A stretch of DNA of 64,000 bases from Belliella pelovolcani (GCF_900156785.1 NZ_FTOP01000001.1:372001-436000), one strand, 5' to 3'. Shown: positions 7,941 through 17,646, numbered from the stretch's first letter. The notes: generated from the letters alone by a model not told the origin. Made by a program: numbers and translations.

Positions 7941-8708
7941 TTATTTTAAAGCATCGTAGCGCTCCGCCACGGCATCCCAATTGACCAAATTCCACCAGTT
8001 GCCGATGTAACCTGCTCTATCACTGGTATACTTCAAATAGTAAGCGTGCTCCCATACATCTATCCCCATCAATGGGATGCCTTGGAAATCTGATACATCC
8101 ATCAATGGATTATCTTGATTGGGTGTTGAGCCTACCGCTAGTTTTTTATCTGCATCTAAAACCAACCAAGCCCAGCCGGAGCCAAATCGGGTTTTTCCTG
8201 CATTCTCAAATTGTGTTGCGAAATCTGCAAAACTTCCAAAGGACGCATTGATAGCATCTGAAAGATCTCCAGTTGGCTCACCACCACCGTTTGGTGACAT
8301 GATCTTCCAAAAAAGCTCGTGGTTATAATGTCCCCCACCATTATTCCGCATTTTGGTAGAATATTTAGAAATATTCATCAATACTTCCTCTAGAGGAGCA
8401 CTCACATCTACACCCTCTTCAGCGGCTGCCTCTCCAAGATTTTTTGCATAAGCTGCTGCATGCTTTGTATAATGAATCTCCATGGTCATGGCATCAATAT
8501 GTGGCTCTAGTGCAGTATAATCATAAGGCAATGGCGTCTGTTCAAATCCAGTTCGTAAAATCACTCCGCCCTCTTCTGTAGATCCCCCACCACAGGCCGT
8601 CAAGAAAGCAGAGCCTATCATAGATGACCCTATGCCAATTGCAAGCGTGGCCTTTGAAGTTCTTGAAATAAAATACCTCCTGGATACTTTAAAATTTGAG
8701 TTTTTCAT
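7941..8708 (-). CDS. Exported Fe/Mn superoxide dismutase lipoprotein
   Basis: A 255-residue Fe/Mn-type superoxide dismutase that converts superoxide to peroxide and oxygen. The metal ligands are in place: His in MEIHYTKH, His in GGGHYNHELFW, and Asp and His in GIDVWEHAYYLKY; the active-site Tyr follows in AAAYAKN. PNQDNPL resembles the Mn-type glutamine region. Unusually for the family it carries an export signal: a twin-arginine-like SRRYFIS near residue 10, a hydrophobic stretch, and a lipobox-like FLTAC followed by GGGS. This suggests Tat export and lipid anchoring outside the cytoplasm. It is monocistronic and divergent from dapF. Confidence 0.88.
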   Translation of the reverse strand: MKNSNFKVSRRYFISRTSKATLAIGIGSSMIGSAFLTACGGGSTEEGGVILRTGFEQTPLPYDYTALEPHIDAMTMEIHYTKHAAAYAKNLGEAAAEEGVDVSAPLEEVLMNISKYSTKMRNNGGGHYNHELFWKIMSPNGGGEPTGDLSDAINASFGSFADFATQFENAGKTRFGSGWAWLVLDADKKLAVGSTPNQDNPLMDVSDFQGIPLMGIDVWEHAYYLKYTSDRAGYIGNWWNLVNWDAVAERYDALK

Positions 8709-8799
8709 TTTTTTAGGGTTTTATCCTTTGGTTTTGTTTGTTCAAAATTGTACAATCGATTAGTGTTTTAGATATACCTTCTTGAAGTATTCTTTGGTT

Positions 8800-8822
8800 T
8801 TGATATACATTGATATATCAAT
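8800..8822. promoter_or_regulatory. Operator-like direct repeat plus palindrome
   Basis: TTGATATA occurs at 8800-8807 and 8810-8817, exactly 10 bp apart and so on the same helical face. The second copy is the left half of the perfect 14-bp palindrome ATTGATATATCAAT (8809-8822). The arrangement looks like a protein-binding site in the sod/dapF spacer. Confidence 0.4.
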
Positions 8823-8921
8823 AGCCTCCTAAATTTCTCAAAATCCATAACACATCATTTTATCTAAATGCCTAAGTTAAAGATTTCATGGCGATAATAA
8901 AACCATAAATCGGACAATAAG

Positions 8922-8951
8922 TCTGATTTTATGACAAGATGTTTATGTTTG
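8922..8951 (+). promoter_or_regulatory. Predicted dapF promoter
   Basis: TATGTTTG (8944-8951) fits the Bacteroidota -7 element TAnnTTTG exactly. A TCTG (8922-8925), one base off the TTTG -33 element, lies 18 nt upstream. The predicted transcript would begin about 55 nt before dapF. Confidence 0.5.
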
Positions 8952-9014
8952 CAAAACCAAAAATCAATGGTTTGGTTTTTGAAATAATGTTTTCTTGAAA
9001 CAGGTACCTTACAA

Positions 9015-9791
9015 ATGGAATTTTCTTTTTACAAATATCAAGGCACGGGCAATGACTTCATCATGATTGATGACAGAGTTGAGAATTTCCCTGAGCAAGA
9101 CCTTCAACTTGTACAAAATCTTTGCGACCGAAAGTTCGGAATCGGAGCAGATGGATTGATTTTGATCAGAAATAAAGAAGGATTTGATTTCGAAATGATT
9201 TATTTCAATGCAGACGGATCTCAAAGCATGTGTGGAAATGGCGCACGATGTGCAGTAGCATTTTCTAAGTTTTTGGGAATCATCTCTGACCAAACCCGCT
9301 TTATGGCCATCGACGGCCCACATACCGCCAATATCGCAGATGAATTAATAAGCCTAGAAATGAGTCCTGTCAATAGCTTATCAAACGCTGGGCAAGATTA
9401 TTTCGTGAATACAGGATCACCACATCATGTGAGATTTGTAGAAGATGTAATCACATACCCAGTCGTAGAAGCGGGAAAAGCCATACGCTACAGTGAAGCC
9501 TATCAGCCTAAGGGCACCAATGTGAACTTCATCACACCAATCAGCGAAAATGAGATCCATGTTCGCACTTACGAAAGAGGTGTGGAAAACGAGACCCTCT
9601 CTTGTGGTACAGGCGTGACAGCATGTGCCTTAGTCTATGGGTACCAAAACGAGCTGAACGAAGTAAAAATAAAAACTCCAGGAGGAAATCTCAGCGTCAA
9701 TTTCACTTCAGCAGCAGACGGAAGTTTTCAAAACATCATCCTAACAGGCCCAGCCCAGCAGGTCTATCAAGGCAAGTGGAAATCCAAATAG
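9015..9791 (+). CDS. dapF: Diaminopimelate epimerase
   Basis: A 258-residue PLP-independent epimerase that converts LL- to meso-diaminopimelate for lysine and peptidoglycan. The two catalytic cysteines are C73 (SMCGNGARC) and C197 (TLSCGTGVTA). The N-terminal YKYQGTGNDFIMID motif and the substrate-binding GVENETLSCGTG context are canonical. Length is normal. The ATG at 9015 is the first in frame and matches the usual N-terminus (MEFSFYKYQGTGNDF). secA follows after 121 nt; a separate secA promoter in that gap is possible but not obvious. Confidence 0.95.
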   Translation: MEFSFYKYQGTGNDFIMIDDRVENFPEQDLQLVQNLCDRKFGIGADGLILIRNKEGFDFEMIYFNADGSQSMCGNGARCAVAFSKFLGIISDQTRFMAIDGPHTANIADELISLEMSPVNSLSNAGQDYFVNTGSPHHVRFVEDVITYPVVEAGKAIRYSEAYQPKGTNVNFITPISENEIHVRTYERGVENETLSCGTGVTACALVYGYQNELNEVKIKTPGGNLSVNFTSAADGSFQNIILTGPAQQVYQGKWKSK

Positions 9792-9912
9792 CTTAATGAT
9801 TCTTTAAGTAACCACAGGCGACTGGGAAAAATGAATCCCTGATCAATGCAATACTAATTTCCTATTGTAATAAAAACGAAGTAATTTTATAGCCCAATTA
9901 TAGAAACCGAAT

Positions 9913-12900
9913 ATGTTAGAAATTATAGCCAAAGGACTGGCAAAAGTTTTTGGAACGAAGTCAGATAGAGATATAAAAGAATTGACCCCTAAGGTCGCCT
10001 TGATCAATCAAGAATACAGCAAGCTTCAAAGCCTAAGTGATGAAGAACTTAGAGCCAAAACGGCAGAGATCAAAAATACTATCAATAGCGATTTGAAATC
10101 GTTTGATGATAAAATTGCTGATTTTAGAGCACAGATTGAAGCACTTGCACCAGAAAAAGTCCACGAAAAGGATGCCCTCTACAATGAAATAGACAAAACC
10201 GAAAAAGACAGAGATGAAGCTTTGGAGGTGGTCTTGGAAAAAGTCATGCCATTGGCCTTTGCAGTAGTAAAGGAAACAGCCAGGAGGTTCAAAGAAGTAG
10301 GTAGCCTTAAAGTCAAAGCCAATACCTATGACAGGGAGCTTGCTGCTAAGAAATCTAATGTGGAGATCACAGGTGATGAAGCCATTTGGCACAACAAATG
10401 GATGGCTGCAGGCACCGAGGTCGTTTGGGACATGGTTCACTACGATGTACAACTCATCGGTGGTATGGTGCTTCACAAAGGAAAGATTGCCGAAATGGCT
10501 ACAGGTGAGGGGAAAACCCTCGTTTCCACTTTACCAGCCTATTTGAATGCCTTAGCAGGTAGGGGTGTACACCTTGTTACTGTCAATGATTATCTTGCCA
10601 AACGAGATTCCGAATGGAATGCTCCACTTTTTGAATTCCATGGATTGACAGTAGATTGTATTGATAAATATCAGCCCAACTCAGAAGGAAGAAAGAAAGC
10701 CTACCAATCAGACATCGTCTATGGTACGAACAATGAATTTGGTTTCGATTATTTGAGAGACAACATGGCTCGTGATGCGGGTGATTTGGTTCAAGGCAAG
10801 CATCACTTTGCGATGATTGATGAAGTTGACTCCGTATTGATTGATGATGCGAGAACACCTTTGATTATTTCAGGTCCGGTACCAAGAGGAGATCAGCACG
10901 AGTTTATGGAGATGAAGCCGAGAGTTTCCACTTTGGTAGAAGAACAGAGAAAGTTGATCCAAGGCTATCTAGCTGACGCAAAGAAATTAATCGCTGAGAA
11001 AAATGAAAAAGATGGCGGCTTAGCACTTTTCCGTGCATTCAGAGGAATGCCAAAATACAAGCCCTTGATTAAATATCTGTCTGAGCCGGGTATCAGAGTG
11101 ATTTTGCAGAAAACAGAAAACTACTATCTGCAGGACAACAAAAGAAACATGCCTGAGGCAGATGAGCCTTTATTGTTTACCATCGACGAAAAAACCAATT
11201 CTGTGGAGTTGACTGACAATGGAATCGAGGTAATCACCAAAAAAAATGAAAACCCTAACTTTTTTATCCTTCCAGATATCGGTGTAGAAATTGCCGAAAT
11301 GGAGAAAAACCCGGATCTAGATGACAAGGAAAAACTCATTCGCAAGGAAGAGATCATCAAAGATTATGGTGTAAAAGCACAAAGAATTCATACAGTCAAC
11401 CAGCTTTTGAAAGCTTACTGTATGTTTGAAAAAGACACAGAATATATCCTTGTAGATGGCAAGGTGAAAATTGTCGACGAGCAAACAGGTCGTGTGATGG
11501 AAGGCAGGAGATACTCTGATGGCCTCCACCAAGCAATAGAAGCCAAAGAAAATGTAAAGGTTGAAGATGCGACGCAGACCTATGCGACCATCACTTTGCA
11601 GAACTACTTCAGAATGTACCACAAACTCTCAGGTATGACTGGTACTGCTGAGACTGAGGCTGGTGAGTTTTGGGAAATCTACAAATTGGATGTGGTAGTA
11701 ATCCCAACCAACAAACCTATTGTAAGACAGGATAGGGATGATAAGGTCTATAAGACTGTAAGAGAAAAATTCAATGCAGTAGCAGAAGAAATAGTAGAGT
11801 TGACCAATGCGGGGCGTCCAGTCCTAGTAGGTACTACCTCTGTAGAAATTTCTGAATTGCTCAGTAGAATGCTGACCATCAGAAAAATCAACCACCAAGT
11901 ATTGAATGCCAAGCAGCACGCCAAAGAGGCAGATGTAGTAGCTGAAGCTGGAAAACCAGGTACAGTGACCATTGCCACCAACATGGCGGGTAGAGGTACA
12001 GATATCAAGCTAACCCCAGAATCAAGAGCTGCGGGTGGTTTGGCTATCATCGGTACAGAGCGCCACGAGTCTAGGAGAGTTGACCGTCAGCTGAGAGGTA
12101 GATCAGGTAGACAAGGTGATGTAGGTTCTTCACAGTTCTTTGTCTCTTTGGAAGATAACTTGATGCGATTATTTGGCTCCGAAAGAATTGCCAAATTGAT
12201 GGATAGAATGGGTCTGGAAGAAGGAGAGGTGATTCAACATTCAATGATCTCCAAATCCATAGAGCGAGCACAACGCAAAGTTGAAGAGAACAACTTTGGA
12301 ACTCGTAAGCGTCTCTTGGAATATGATGATGTGATGAATTCTCAGAGAGAGGTTGTCTACAAGAGAAGAAGAAATGCATTGATGGGAGAGCGCCTTGAGT
12401 TAGACATCTTGAATATCATGTATGATGTTTGTTTTGACATCGTTCAAATGGCCAAGTCTACCGAAGATGTTGAAAATATGAGAATGAACATCTACAGCTC
12501 TTTGGGCGTAGATCGTCCATTTACCTTGGATGAAATTCAATCCAAAGACACCGCAGTCTTGACCCAAGCGCTATTTGATGCGGCATATCAAAGCTATGTG
12601 GGTAAGAACAATCGAATTTTGGAACGGGCTTTGCCTATTCTCAGCGATGTCTACGCACAAAGAGGTGCTACTGTGAAAGAAATCATGGTACCAATCACCG
12701 ACAGCTTGAAGCAAATAGGTGTGGTAGTCAATCTGGAGTCTACTGTCAACAATAAAGGTAGAGATCTGATCAGGGCAATTGAAAAGAATGTCACCTTAGC
12801 CATCATCGATCAAAACTGGAAAGAGCATTTGAGAGATATGGATGACTTGAAACAATCTGTACAGAATGCTGTCTATGAACAAAAAGACCCGCTTTTGATT

Positions 12901-13290
12901 TACAAATTTGAGGCTTTTGAGATGTTCAAGAGATTTGTAGGCAAACTGAATGAAGATGTGATCTCTTTCTTGGCCAAGGCTGAGCTTCCTACACAGGATC
13001 CAAGTCAGGTAAAAGCTGCTCAAGCTCCACGTCAACAGGAAAATGTACAAGCATCAAAAGCTGAAGTTGGTAGCAGTCTCAATCCTGGAGCCGCTAGACA
13101 AGCTGCTGCAGCCACAGCCAACCGATCAGCTGAAACACAAGTAGTCGCTCCTAGAAAAACTGATAAGGTCTATGGAAGAAATGACCGAGTGACAGCGCAG
13201 TATGCAGATGGAACTGTAAAAAAAGATGTAAAGTATAAAAGCGTGGAGCAAGATGTGACATCAGGCAAATGCGTAATCATAGAAGGATAA
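9913..13290 (+). CDS. secA: Preprotein translocase ATPase SecA
   Basis: A 1125-residue SecA, the cytoplasmic motor that drives preproteins through SecYEG. Walker A (ATGEGKT, about residues 196-202) and the DEAD-like IDEVDSVLIDDARTPLIISG (about 303-322) mark the first nucleotide-binding fold. SGMTGTAETE, NMAGRGTDIKL and RQLRGRSGRQGD mark the preprotein-binding/second fold region, and ALIDQNW-like AIIDQNWKEHL the helical scaffold. It is longer than the about 900-residue E. coli protein because of an N-terminal helical insertion before Walker A, as is usual in Bacteroidota. The C-terminus is Ala/Gln-rich and lacks the Cys zinc-binding tail. It leads an operon with the next two genes (11-nt gap). 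Confidence 0.95.
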   Translation: MLEIIAKGLAKVFGTKSDRDIKELTPKVALINQEYSKLQSLSDEELRAKTAEIKNTINSDLKSFDDKIADFRAQIEALAPEKVHEKDALYNEIDKTEKDRDEALEVVLEKVMPLAFAVVKETARRFKEVGSLKVKANTYDRELAAKKSNVEITGDEAIWHNKWMAAGTEVVWDMVHYDVQLIGGMVLHKGKIAEMATGEGKTLVSTLPAYLNALAGRGVHLVTVNDYLAKRDSEWNAPLFEFHGLTVDCIDKYQPNSEGRKKAYQSDIVYGTNNEFGFDYLRDNMARDAGDLVQGKHHFAMIDEVDSVLIDDARTPLIISGPVPRGDQHEFMEMKPRVSTLVEEQRKLIQGYLADAKKLIAEKNEKDGGLALFRAFRGMPKYKPLIKYLSEPGIRVILQKTENYYLQDNKRNMPEADEPLLFTIDEKTNSVELTDNGIEVITKKNENPNFFILPDIGVEIAEMEKNPDLDDKEKLIRKEEIIKDYGVKAQRIHTVNQLLKAYCMFEKDTEYILVDGKVKIVDEQTGRVMEGRRYSDGLHQAIEAKENVKVEDATQTYATITLQNYFRMYHKLSGMTGTAETEAGEFWEIYKLDVVVIPTNKPIVRQDRDDKVYKTVREKFNAVAEEIVELTNAGRPVLVGTTSVEISELLSRMLTIRKINHQVLNAKQHAKEADVVAEAGKPGTVTIATNMAGRGTDIKLTPESRAAGGLAIIGTERHESRRVDRQLRGRSGRQGDVGSSQFFVSLEDNLMRLFGSERIAKLMDRMGLEEGEVIQHSMISKSIERAQRKVEENNFGTRKRLLEYDDVMNSQREVVYKRRRNALMGERLELDILNIMYDVCFDIVQMAKSTEDVENMRMNIYSSLGVDRPFTLDEIQSKDTAVLTQALFDAAYQSYVGKNNRILERALPILSDVYAQRGATVKEIMVPITDSLKQIGVVVNLESTVNNKGRDLIRAIEKNVTLAIIDQNWKEHLRDMDDLKQSVQNAVYEQKDPLLIYKFEAFEMFKRFVGKLNEDVISFLAKAELPTQDPSQVKAAQAPRQQENVQASKAEVGSSLNPGAARQAAAATANRSAETQVVAPRKTDKVYGRNDRVTAQYADGTVKKDVKYKSVEQDVTSGKCVIIEG

Positions 13291-13301
13291 AAACAACAAT
13301 C

Positions 13302-13850
13302 ATGGGAAGATCAATATTAACAGGAGTCGTACTTTTATTTTTGATGGGTTCTTGTAACCTGATCAAAAAAACGAGTGGTGATGCTGAAAAATATGATTCT
13401 TACAGTGAAGATTTGGCGTTAATCAGAATTACCTTCCCTGACCTGTCAGAGCAGGCTGTCACTGAAGAGCCTAGAAAAGAAAGTACTGGAGCACTCGCTG
13501 TAGACAATGACCTCTCCTTTGCCATGGAAAGTTTTATAAGCAATAATAAGACAGAGCGATATTATTCGGGTTTTACAGTTTTGGTATATAGTGGTGTAGA
13601 CAGAGACGCTGCCTTCAAAACAAGAAACGACCTCTACACATCTTTTCCAGACATCAAGGCTGACATGCAATATCAACAGCCCCGCTACTTAGTCAAAGTA
13701 GGCAAATTTATCAATAGAATAGAGGCTCAAGCCCATTACCATATGCTCAAGGAAACATTCCCAATGGCTAGAATCATTCAAGATAGGTTCCAGCGAGAAG
13801 GTTTTGTTAATCCTGACGAATTCAACAACAATGATCAAGGACAAAATTAA
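13302..13850 (+). CDS. SPOR-domain-like lipoprotein
   Basis: A 182-residue lipoprotein with lipobox LLFLMGSCN (Cys 18). After an acidic linker, residues about 90-172 (SGFTVLVYSGVDRDAAFKTRNDLYTS ... PRYLVKVGKFINRIEAQAHYHMLKETFPMARII) have the alternating beta-alpha pattern of a SPOR domain, which in other bacteria binds denuded peptidoglycan glycan strands at division sites. The start at ATG 13302 gives a proper signal peptide; the frame opens at 13269 inside secA. It follows secA by 11 nt and overlaps the next gene by 20 nt, so it is co-expressed with both. Confidence 0.75.
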   Translation: MGRSILTGVVLLFLMGSCNLIKKTSGDAEKYDSYSEDLALIRITFPDLSEQAVTEEPRKESTGALAVDNDLSFAMESFISNNKTERYYSGFTVLVYSGVDRDAAFKTRNDLYTSFPDIKADMQYQQPRYLVKVGKFINRIEAQAHYHMLKETFPMARIIQDRFQREGFVNPDEFNNNDQGQN

Positions 13851-15018
13851 ATCACTAGCAAGCCAGTACAAATCAGAAATAATAGCCAACAGAAGGCATC
13901 TTCATGCCAATCCAGAGTTATCTTTTCATGAACATGAAACGGCCGCATTTGTCCAAAATCAGCTCAAATCTATTGGCATTACTGAGCTGGAAACCAAGGC
14001 AGATACAGGTATTGTGGCATTGATCAAAGGAAAAAATCCAGATAAAAAAATCATCGCGCTACGTGGTGACATGGATGCTTTACCGATTTTTGAACAAAAT
14101 GAAGTCTCTTACAAATCCACCAAACCTGGAGTCATGCATGCCTGTGGACATGATGTTCACACTGCTTCTTTGCTAGGTGCTGCCAAAATCCTGAATGATG
14201 TCAAAGAAGAGTTTGAAGGTACAATTAAGTTAATTTTTCAACCTGGAGAGGAATTAATTCCCGGTGGCGCCTCTTTGATGATTAAAGATAAAGCTTTAGA
14301 AAACCCCAAGCCTCAAGCCATCATAGGCCAACATGTGATGCCTTTGATACCAGTGGGAAAAGTTGGATTTCGTAAAGGCATGTATATGGCCAGTGCGGAC
14401 GAGCTTTACATCACGGTAAAAGGCAAAGGTGGTCACGGTGCCATGCCAGAAACCCTAGTAGATCCAGTGCTTATTGCAGCGCATATGATCGTGGCTTTGC
14501 AACAAGTAGTGAGCAGAAATGCTTCTCCAAAAATCCCTTCGGTGCTTTCCTTCGGAAGGATTGAGGCGCTAGGTGCTACCAATATCATCCCCAATGAGGT
14601 CAAAATCCAAGGTACTTTCCGTACGCTAAATGAAGCATGGAGAGCCAAAGCCCATCAACATATGATCAGCATTGCTAAGGGAATTGCTGAAGGAATGGGA
14701 GGAGAAGTAGACTTTGAAGTAAGAAAAGGTTATCCATTTCTGAAAAATGCCGAAGAACTCACCAACCGTGCTCAAAATGCAGCTATAGAATACCTAGGCA
14801 AAGAAAATGTCGAAGACTTGGATATCTGGATGGCTGCTGAGGATTTCTCCTATTATACACAAGAAATGGACGGCTGTTTTTACAGATTAGGAACCAGAAA
14901 TGAGGCTAAAGGCATCACTTCTGGCGTACATACTCCCACTTTCGATATTGATGAGGATGCGCTAGAGATAGGAGCTGGATTGATGGCATACTTGGCAGTA
15001 AAGGAGTTGGATGCTTAA
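13831..15018 (+). CDS. M20-family amidohydrolase (second copy)
   Basis: A 395-residue M20D-type amidohydrolase (N-acyl-L-amino-acid or peptide hydrolase). CGHDVH (105-110), FQPGEELIPGGA, GQHVMP and GKGGHGAMPE supply the di-metal site and lid. The ATG at 13831 overlaps the preceding lipoprotein gene by 20 nt, which implies translational coupling; an upstream frame to 13804 would add nine residues. There is no signal peptide. It is clearly distinct in sequence from the enzyme at 1640-2773, so the two are not a recent duplication. Substrate is unknown. Confidence 0.85.
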   Translation: MIKDKIKSLASQYKSEIIANRRHLHANPELSFHEHETAAFVQNQLKSIGITELETKADTGIVALIKGKNPDKKIIALRGDMDALPIFEQNEVSYKSTKPGVMHACGHDVHTASLLGAAKILNDVKEEFEGTIKLIFQPGEELIPGGASLMIKDKALENPKPQAIIGQHVMPLIPVGKVGFRKGMYMASADELYITVKGKGGHGAMPETLVDPVLIAAHMIVALQQVVSRNASPKIPSVLSFGRIEALGATNIIPNEVKIQGTFRTLNEAWRAKAHQHMISIAKGIAEGMGGEVDFEVRKGYPFLKNAEELTNRAQNAAIEYLGKENVEDLDIWMAAEDFSYYTQEMDGCFYRLGTRNEAKGITSGVHTPTFDIDEDALEIGAGLMAYLAVKELDA

Positions 15019-15169
15019 AAAAACACAAGGAATATAGTTGAAATAAGCTAAGTAAAATAATCAATAAATATTTGAGTATTTCTCAAGCTTCTATTTGTTC
15101 CTAGCTTATTCTCTCGTAGCATATTTCAAATTATATCCACTGTATATCTACCATATTTCAATAAAGCAC

Positions 15170-15946
15170 ATGAAACAAATCAAATCACTTTCTCTAGCCC
15201 TTGTTTTGGTGATGGGATTGCAGACTCAAACTTTTGCTTGGGGAGCTATTGGGCATTATGTCATCGGTAAACTTGCCGAGTGGCAGATGAAGTCCACGAC
15301 TGTGGAAAGAGTCGAAGAAATCTTGCAAAAAGAATCTATCTCAGGTGTGGGTGTTTGGATGGACAACATCCGTTCAGACAAAAACTACAACTACACCAAT
15401 ACTTGGCATTGGGTGACTACTGCCAATGGAGAATATGATAAGTCTATCCAGGAAGAAGCTGGAGACGCTTATGAAGCCTTTTTGAGAATCAAAGAAAATC
15501 TCAAGAAAGGAGGATTATCTACTCAAGAGGAGCGGGATCAACTCCGCATGCTAATTCATATTGTGGGGGATTTGCATCAGCCATTTCACGTGGGCAAGCC
15601 AGGTGATCGTGGCGGCAATGATGTGAAAGTAAGTTTCTTTAACAAAGAGACCAATATTCATGCAGTTTGGGATTCTGATCTCATCGCAAGTAAAAATATG
15701 AGTTATTCTGAGATCGCAACAGAACTTCAGAAAAGAATCAATCCAAGCCTAATAGACAAGTATACCAAGACTACACCAGCCGATTGGTTGAAAGAGGCAG
15801 TTGCTATCAGGCCAGCCATGTATGACATTCCAGAAAATGGAAGAATTGGCTATGAGTATATTTACAAGTATTACCACCATACGGAGGAGCGTTTGATAGC
15901 AGCAGGCATCAGGTTAGCGCAGGCTCTGGAAGAGATTTATGGATGA
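15170..15946 (+). CDS. Secreted S1/P1-type nuclease
   Basis: A 258-residue S1/P1 nuclease, a tri-zinc enzyme that degrades single-stranded nucleic acids and 3'-nucleotides. The signal peptide ends TFA, placing W24 (WGAIGHY) at the mature N-terminus, where its amino group binds zinc in this family. Other ligands are H29, the Asp in WMDNIRSD, His in TWHWV, and the cluster HIVGDLHQPFHVGKPGDRGGN and HAVWDSDLI. The ATG at 15170 (MKQIKSL) is preferred to 15095 because it gives the signal peptide. It is probably periplasmic or extracellular, with a role in nucleotide or phosphate scavenging. Confidence 0.88.
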   Translation: MKQIKSLSLALVLVMGLQTQTFAWGAIGHYVIGKLAEWQMKSTTVERVEEILQKESISGVGVWMDNIRSDKNYNYTNTWHWVTTANGEYDKSIQEEAGDAYEAFLRIKENLKKGGLSTQEERDQLRMLIHIVGDLHQPFHVGKPGDRGGNDVKVSFFNKETNIHAVWDSDLIASKNMSYSEIATELQKRINPSLIDKYTKTTPADWLKEAVAIRPAMYDIPENGRIGYEYIYKYYHHTEERLIAAGIRLAQALEEIYG

Positions 15947-15970
15947 TTAGACTTTTAATCACCTTTAAAA

Positions 15971-16007
15971 AACAAAAAGACCGACTTGAAAACTCGGTCT
16001 TTTTGTT
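15971..16007. terminator. Bidirectional terminator
   Basis: AACAAAAAGACCGA and TCGGTCTTTTTGTT form a 14-bp perfect stem with a 9-nt loop, A- and T-rich at the base. It sits between the convergent nuclease gene and the MG2-type gene and can serve both. Confidence 0.85.
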
Positions 16008-16038
16008 TTTCTACATTGTACATGCACCTTGCTGAGCA

Positions 16039-17634
16039 TTAATCCAAAACCTCAAAAACATCAGTCAAAACCCTCCAAACCTTCCCATCGAAGTGACTTT
16101 GCTTAACCTCATATTGACCAGTAAGTTTAGATGAATAAACGGAAGTATTACCTTGGTTATTCTTTGGGTTCCAATAAAGTTGATTCCTGAAATCAGGAAA
16201 ATTTGCCTGCTGTTTTTCTAAAATGACTTCATTTTGAAAAGGCAAAAAACGGGGTGCAAATTTGTAATAATCAAGATACAAGGCTTCAGAAGGAAGCTCA
16301 AACCCTCCAAAATCTCCTTGCTTTGAAGTTAGACTAATGACCCCGGCATATACTTGATCATTGAAATAAAATGTACGGGTGATCAAATCTATGCTAGCAA
16401 TTTCCTTAGGATCAAAAGCAGCGAAGGCATTGGCATTTACAACAGGCATATTATCGATGAGTAACAATGGGTTTTCTTGAAAAACCAACCCTGTCGGACT
16501 ATTCATTACTTTGAAAAGTACTTGTCTGTTTGACTTTCTCACGTAGACTTCGGACACATATTCCTTGAGCGTCACTTCCATACTTTCAAAGCGATTATAG
16601 TCATCTAAAAAGTACGTCTTATCAGCCTTGAGTGCAGTATTGATAAACCGGTTTCCCTGTATGTCTGGTCTGAAGTAATAGTCTTCAACCTGGCCAGCCA
16701 ATATCAAATCATTCAAAAAAGCTTCATCATCGCGCAATAATTTCAAAGCAGGAATTTGAAAATCCTCAGATAAGTCCAAAGAAATAAATGGAGAGATCAG
16801 CTCAAAATCCATGGCAGAGCTTTCGTCCTCTTTTTGTACCAAAAGGAAGTTCAAATCACGAAAAGCGGCTAACTCAAAAAATAACTCTCCCTGAGCATTA
16901 CTTTCTGCAATGTTGAAATAATTTTGACGCCCATGCGCTGAGAGGTAATAAGCCTGCTTTGTGTTTTCATTTCTAATCTTTGCATGAATGATATGACCAT
17001 AGGGTTCGGGAATAATATTTTTTGGCTCCCATGTAGACTTATAAATCCTATTATTTAGCCTGCCTTGATATTTTTCTTCTAAAAATGGATTCTTCAGAGA
17101 TACTGATAGTATTCCTTCTTCGGGTAGCTTCAATGCTACCACTTCGCTTTTTGAAACAGATTTTTGCCTAGTGAAACCAGCCTTCAAATCACTATCCTTG
17201 ATAAACTTTTCAAAGTTAACATCTCCCGATACGGCAGGAGCAGGTTTCTCTGGATTGATTATAGTAATCAACTGGTTGTAAAGACCTTCATCGCCGGTAA
17301 AGGGGCTACTACGCGTATAAGATCTAATCAGGTAATGATCAGATATCAAAGTATGAGGTGCTTTGAGAATGGCACTACCTTTACCCTCTTCTAATGGAAC
17401 AAGTAGCTGATATACTGATTGTCCATTGCGATTGATCAGCTCTACATAAGCCATGCTTGGACTGAAGTCTGAGGAAGTAGTCCTGACATCTATAGCCAGC
17501 CAAACAGGCTCTCCAGTGGAAGCTATACTTTTCGATACATGCATGTAAACAGACTCTTTCCAATTAGGTTGTTGGGCAGAGACCGTTAAACTGCTAGCTA
17601 ATAATAGGATGAATATGTTTATAATCTTTTTCAT
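16039..17634 (-). CDS. Secreted MG2/plug-like protein of a TonB operon
   Basis: A 531-residue exported protein (signal peptide ending SAQQ). Residues about 25-120 resemble the MG2 macroglobulin-like domain (EPVWLAIDVRT ... AYVELINRNGQSVYQLLVPLEEGKGSA). Near 375-435 a TonB-receptor plug-like stretch appears (ENPLLLIDNMPVVNANAFAA ... EIASIDLITRTFYFND ... GVISLTSKQGD), but no beta-barrel follows. It is the last gene of the operon 22260 to 16039, 12 nt after the DUF4249 gene. A periplasmic or outer-membrane accessory to the receptor is the likely role (inference). Confidence 0.7.
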   Translation of the reverse strand: MKKIINIFILLLASSLTVSAQQPNWKESVYMHVSKSIASTGEPVWLAIDVRTTSSDFSPSMAYVELINRNGQSVYQLLVPLEEGKGSAILKAPHTLISDHYLIRSYTRSSPFTGDEGLYNQLITIINPEKPAPAVSGDVNFEKFIKDSDLKAGFTRQKSVSKSEVVALKLPEEGILSVSLKNPFLEEKYQGRLNNRIYKSTWEPKNIIPEPYGHIIHAKIRNENTKQAYYLSAHGRQNYFNIAESNAQGELFFELAAFRDLNFLLVQKEDESSAMDFELISPFISLDLSEDFQIPALKLLRDDEAFLNDLILAGQVEDYYFRPDIQGNRFINTALKADKTYFLDDYNRFESMEVTLKEYVSEVYVRKSNRQVLFKVMNSPTGLVFQENPLLLIDNMPVVNANAFAAFDPKEIASIDLITRTFYFNDQVYAGVISLTSKQGDFGGFELPSEALYLDYYKFAPRFLPFQNEVILEKQQANFPDFRNQLYWNPKNNQGNTSVYSSKLTGQYEVKQSHFDGKVWRVLTDVFEVLD

Positions 17635-17646
17635 TAAATTCTCAAC

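Larger units (their letters stand above)
8709..9014. other. Divergent promoter region sod/dapF
   Basis: This 306-nt AT-rich spacer holds no ORF. It contains a TTGATATA direct repeat merged with a 14-bp palindrome about 100 nt upstream of the SOD gene, and a promoter-like pair upstream of dapF; both are listed separately. No riboswitch-like structure was recognised. Confidence 0.5.
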
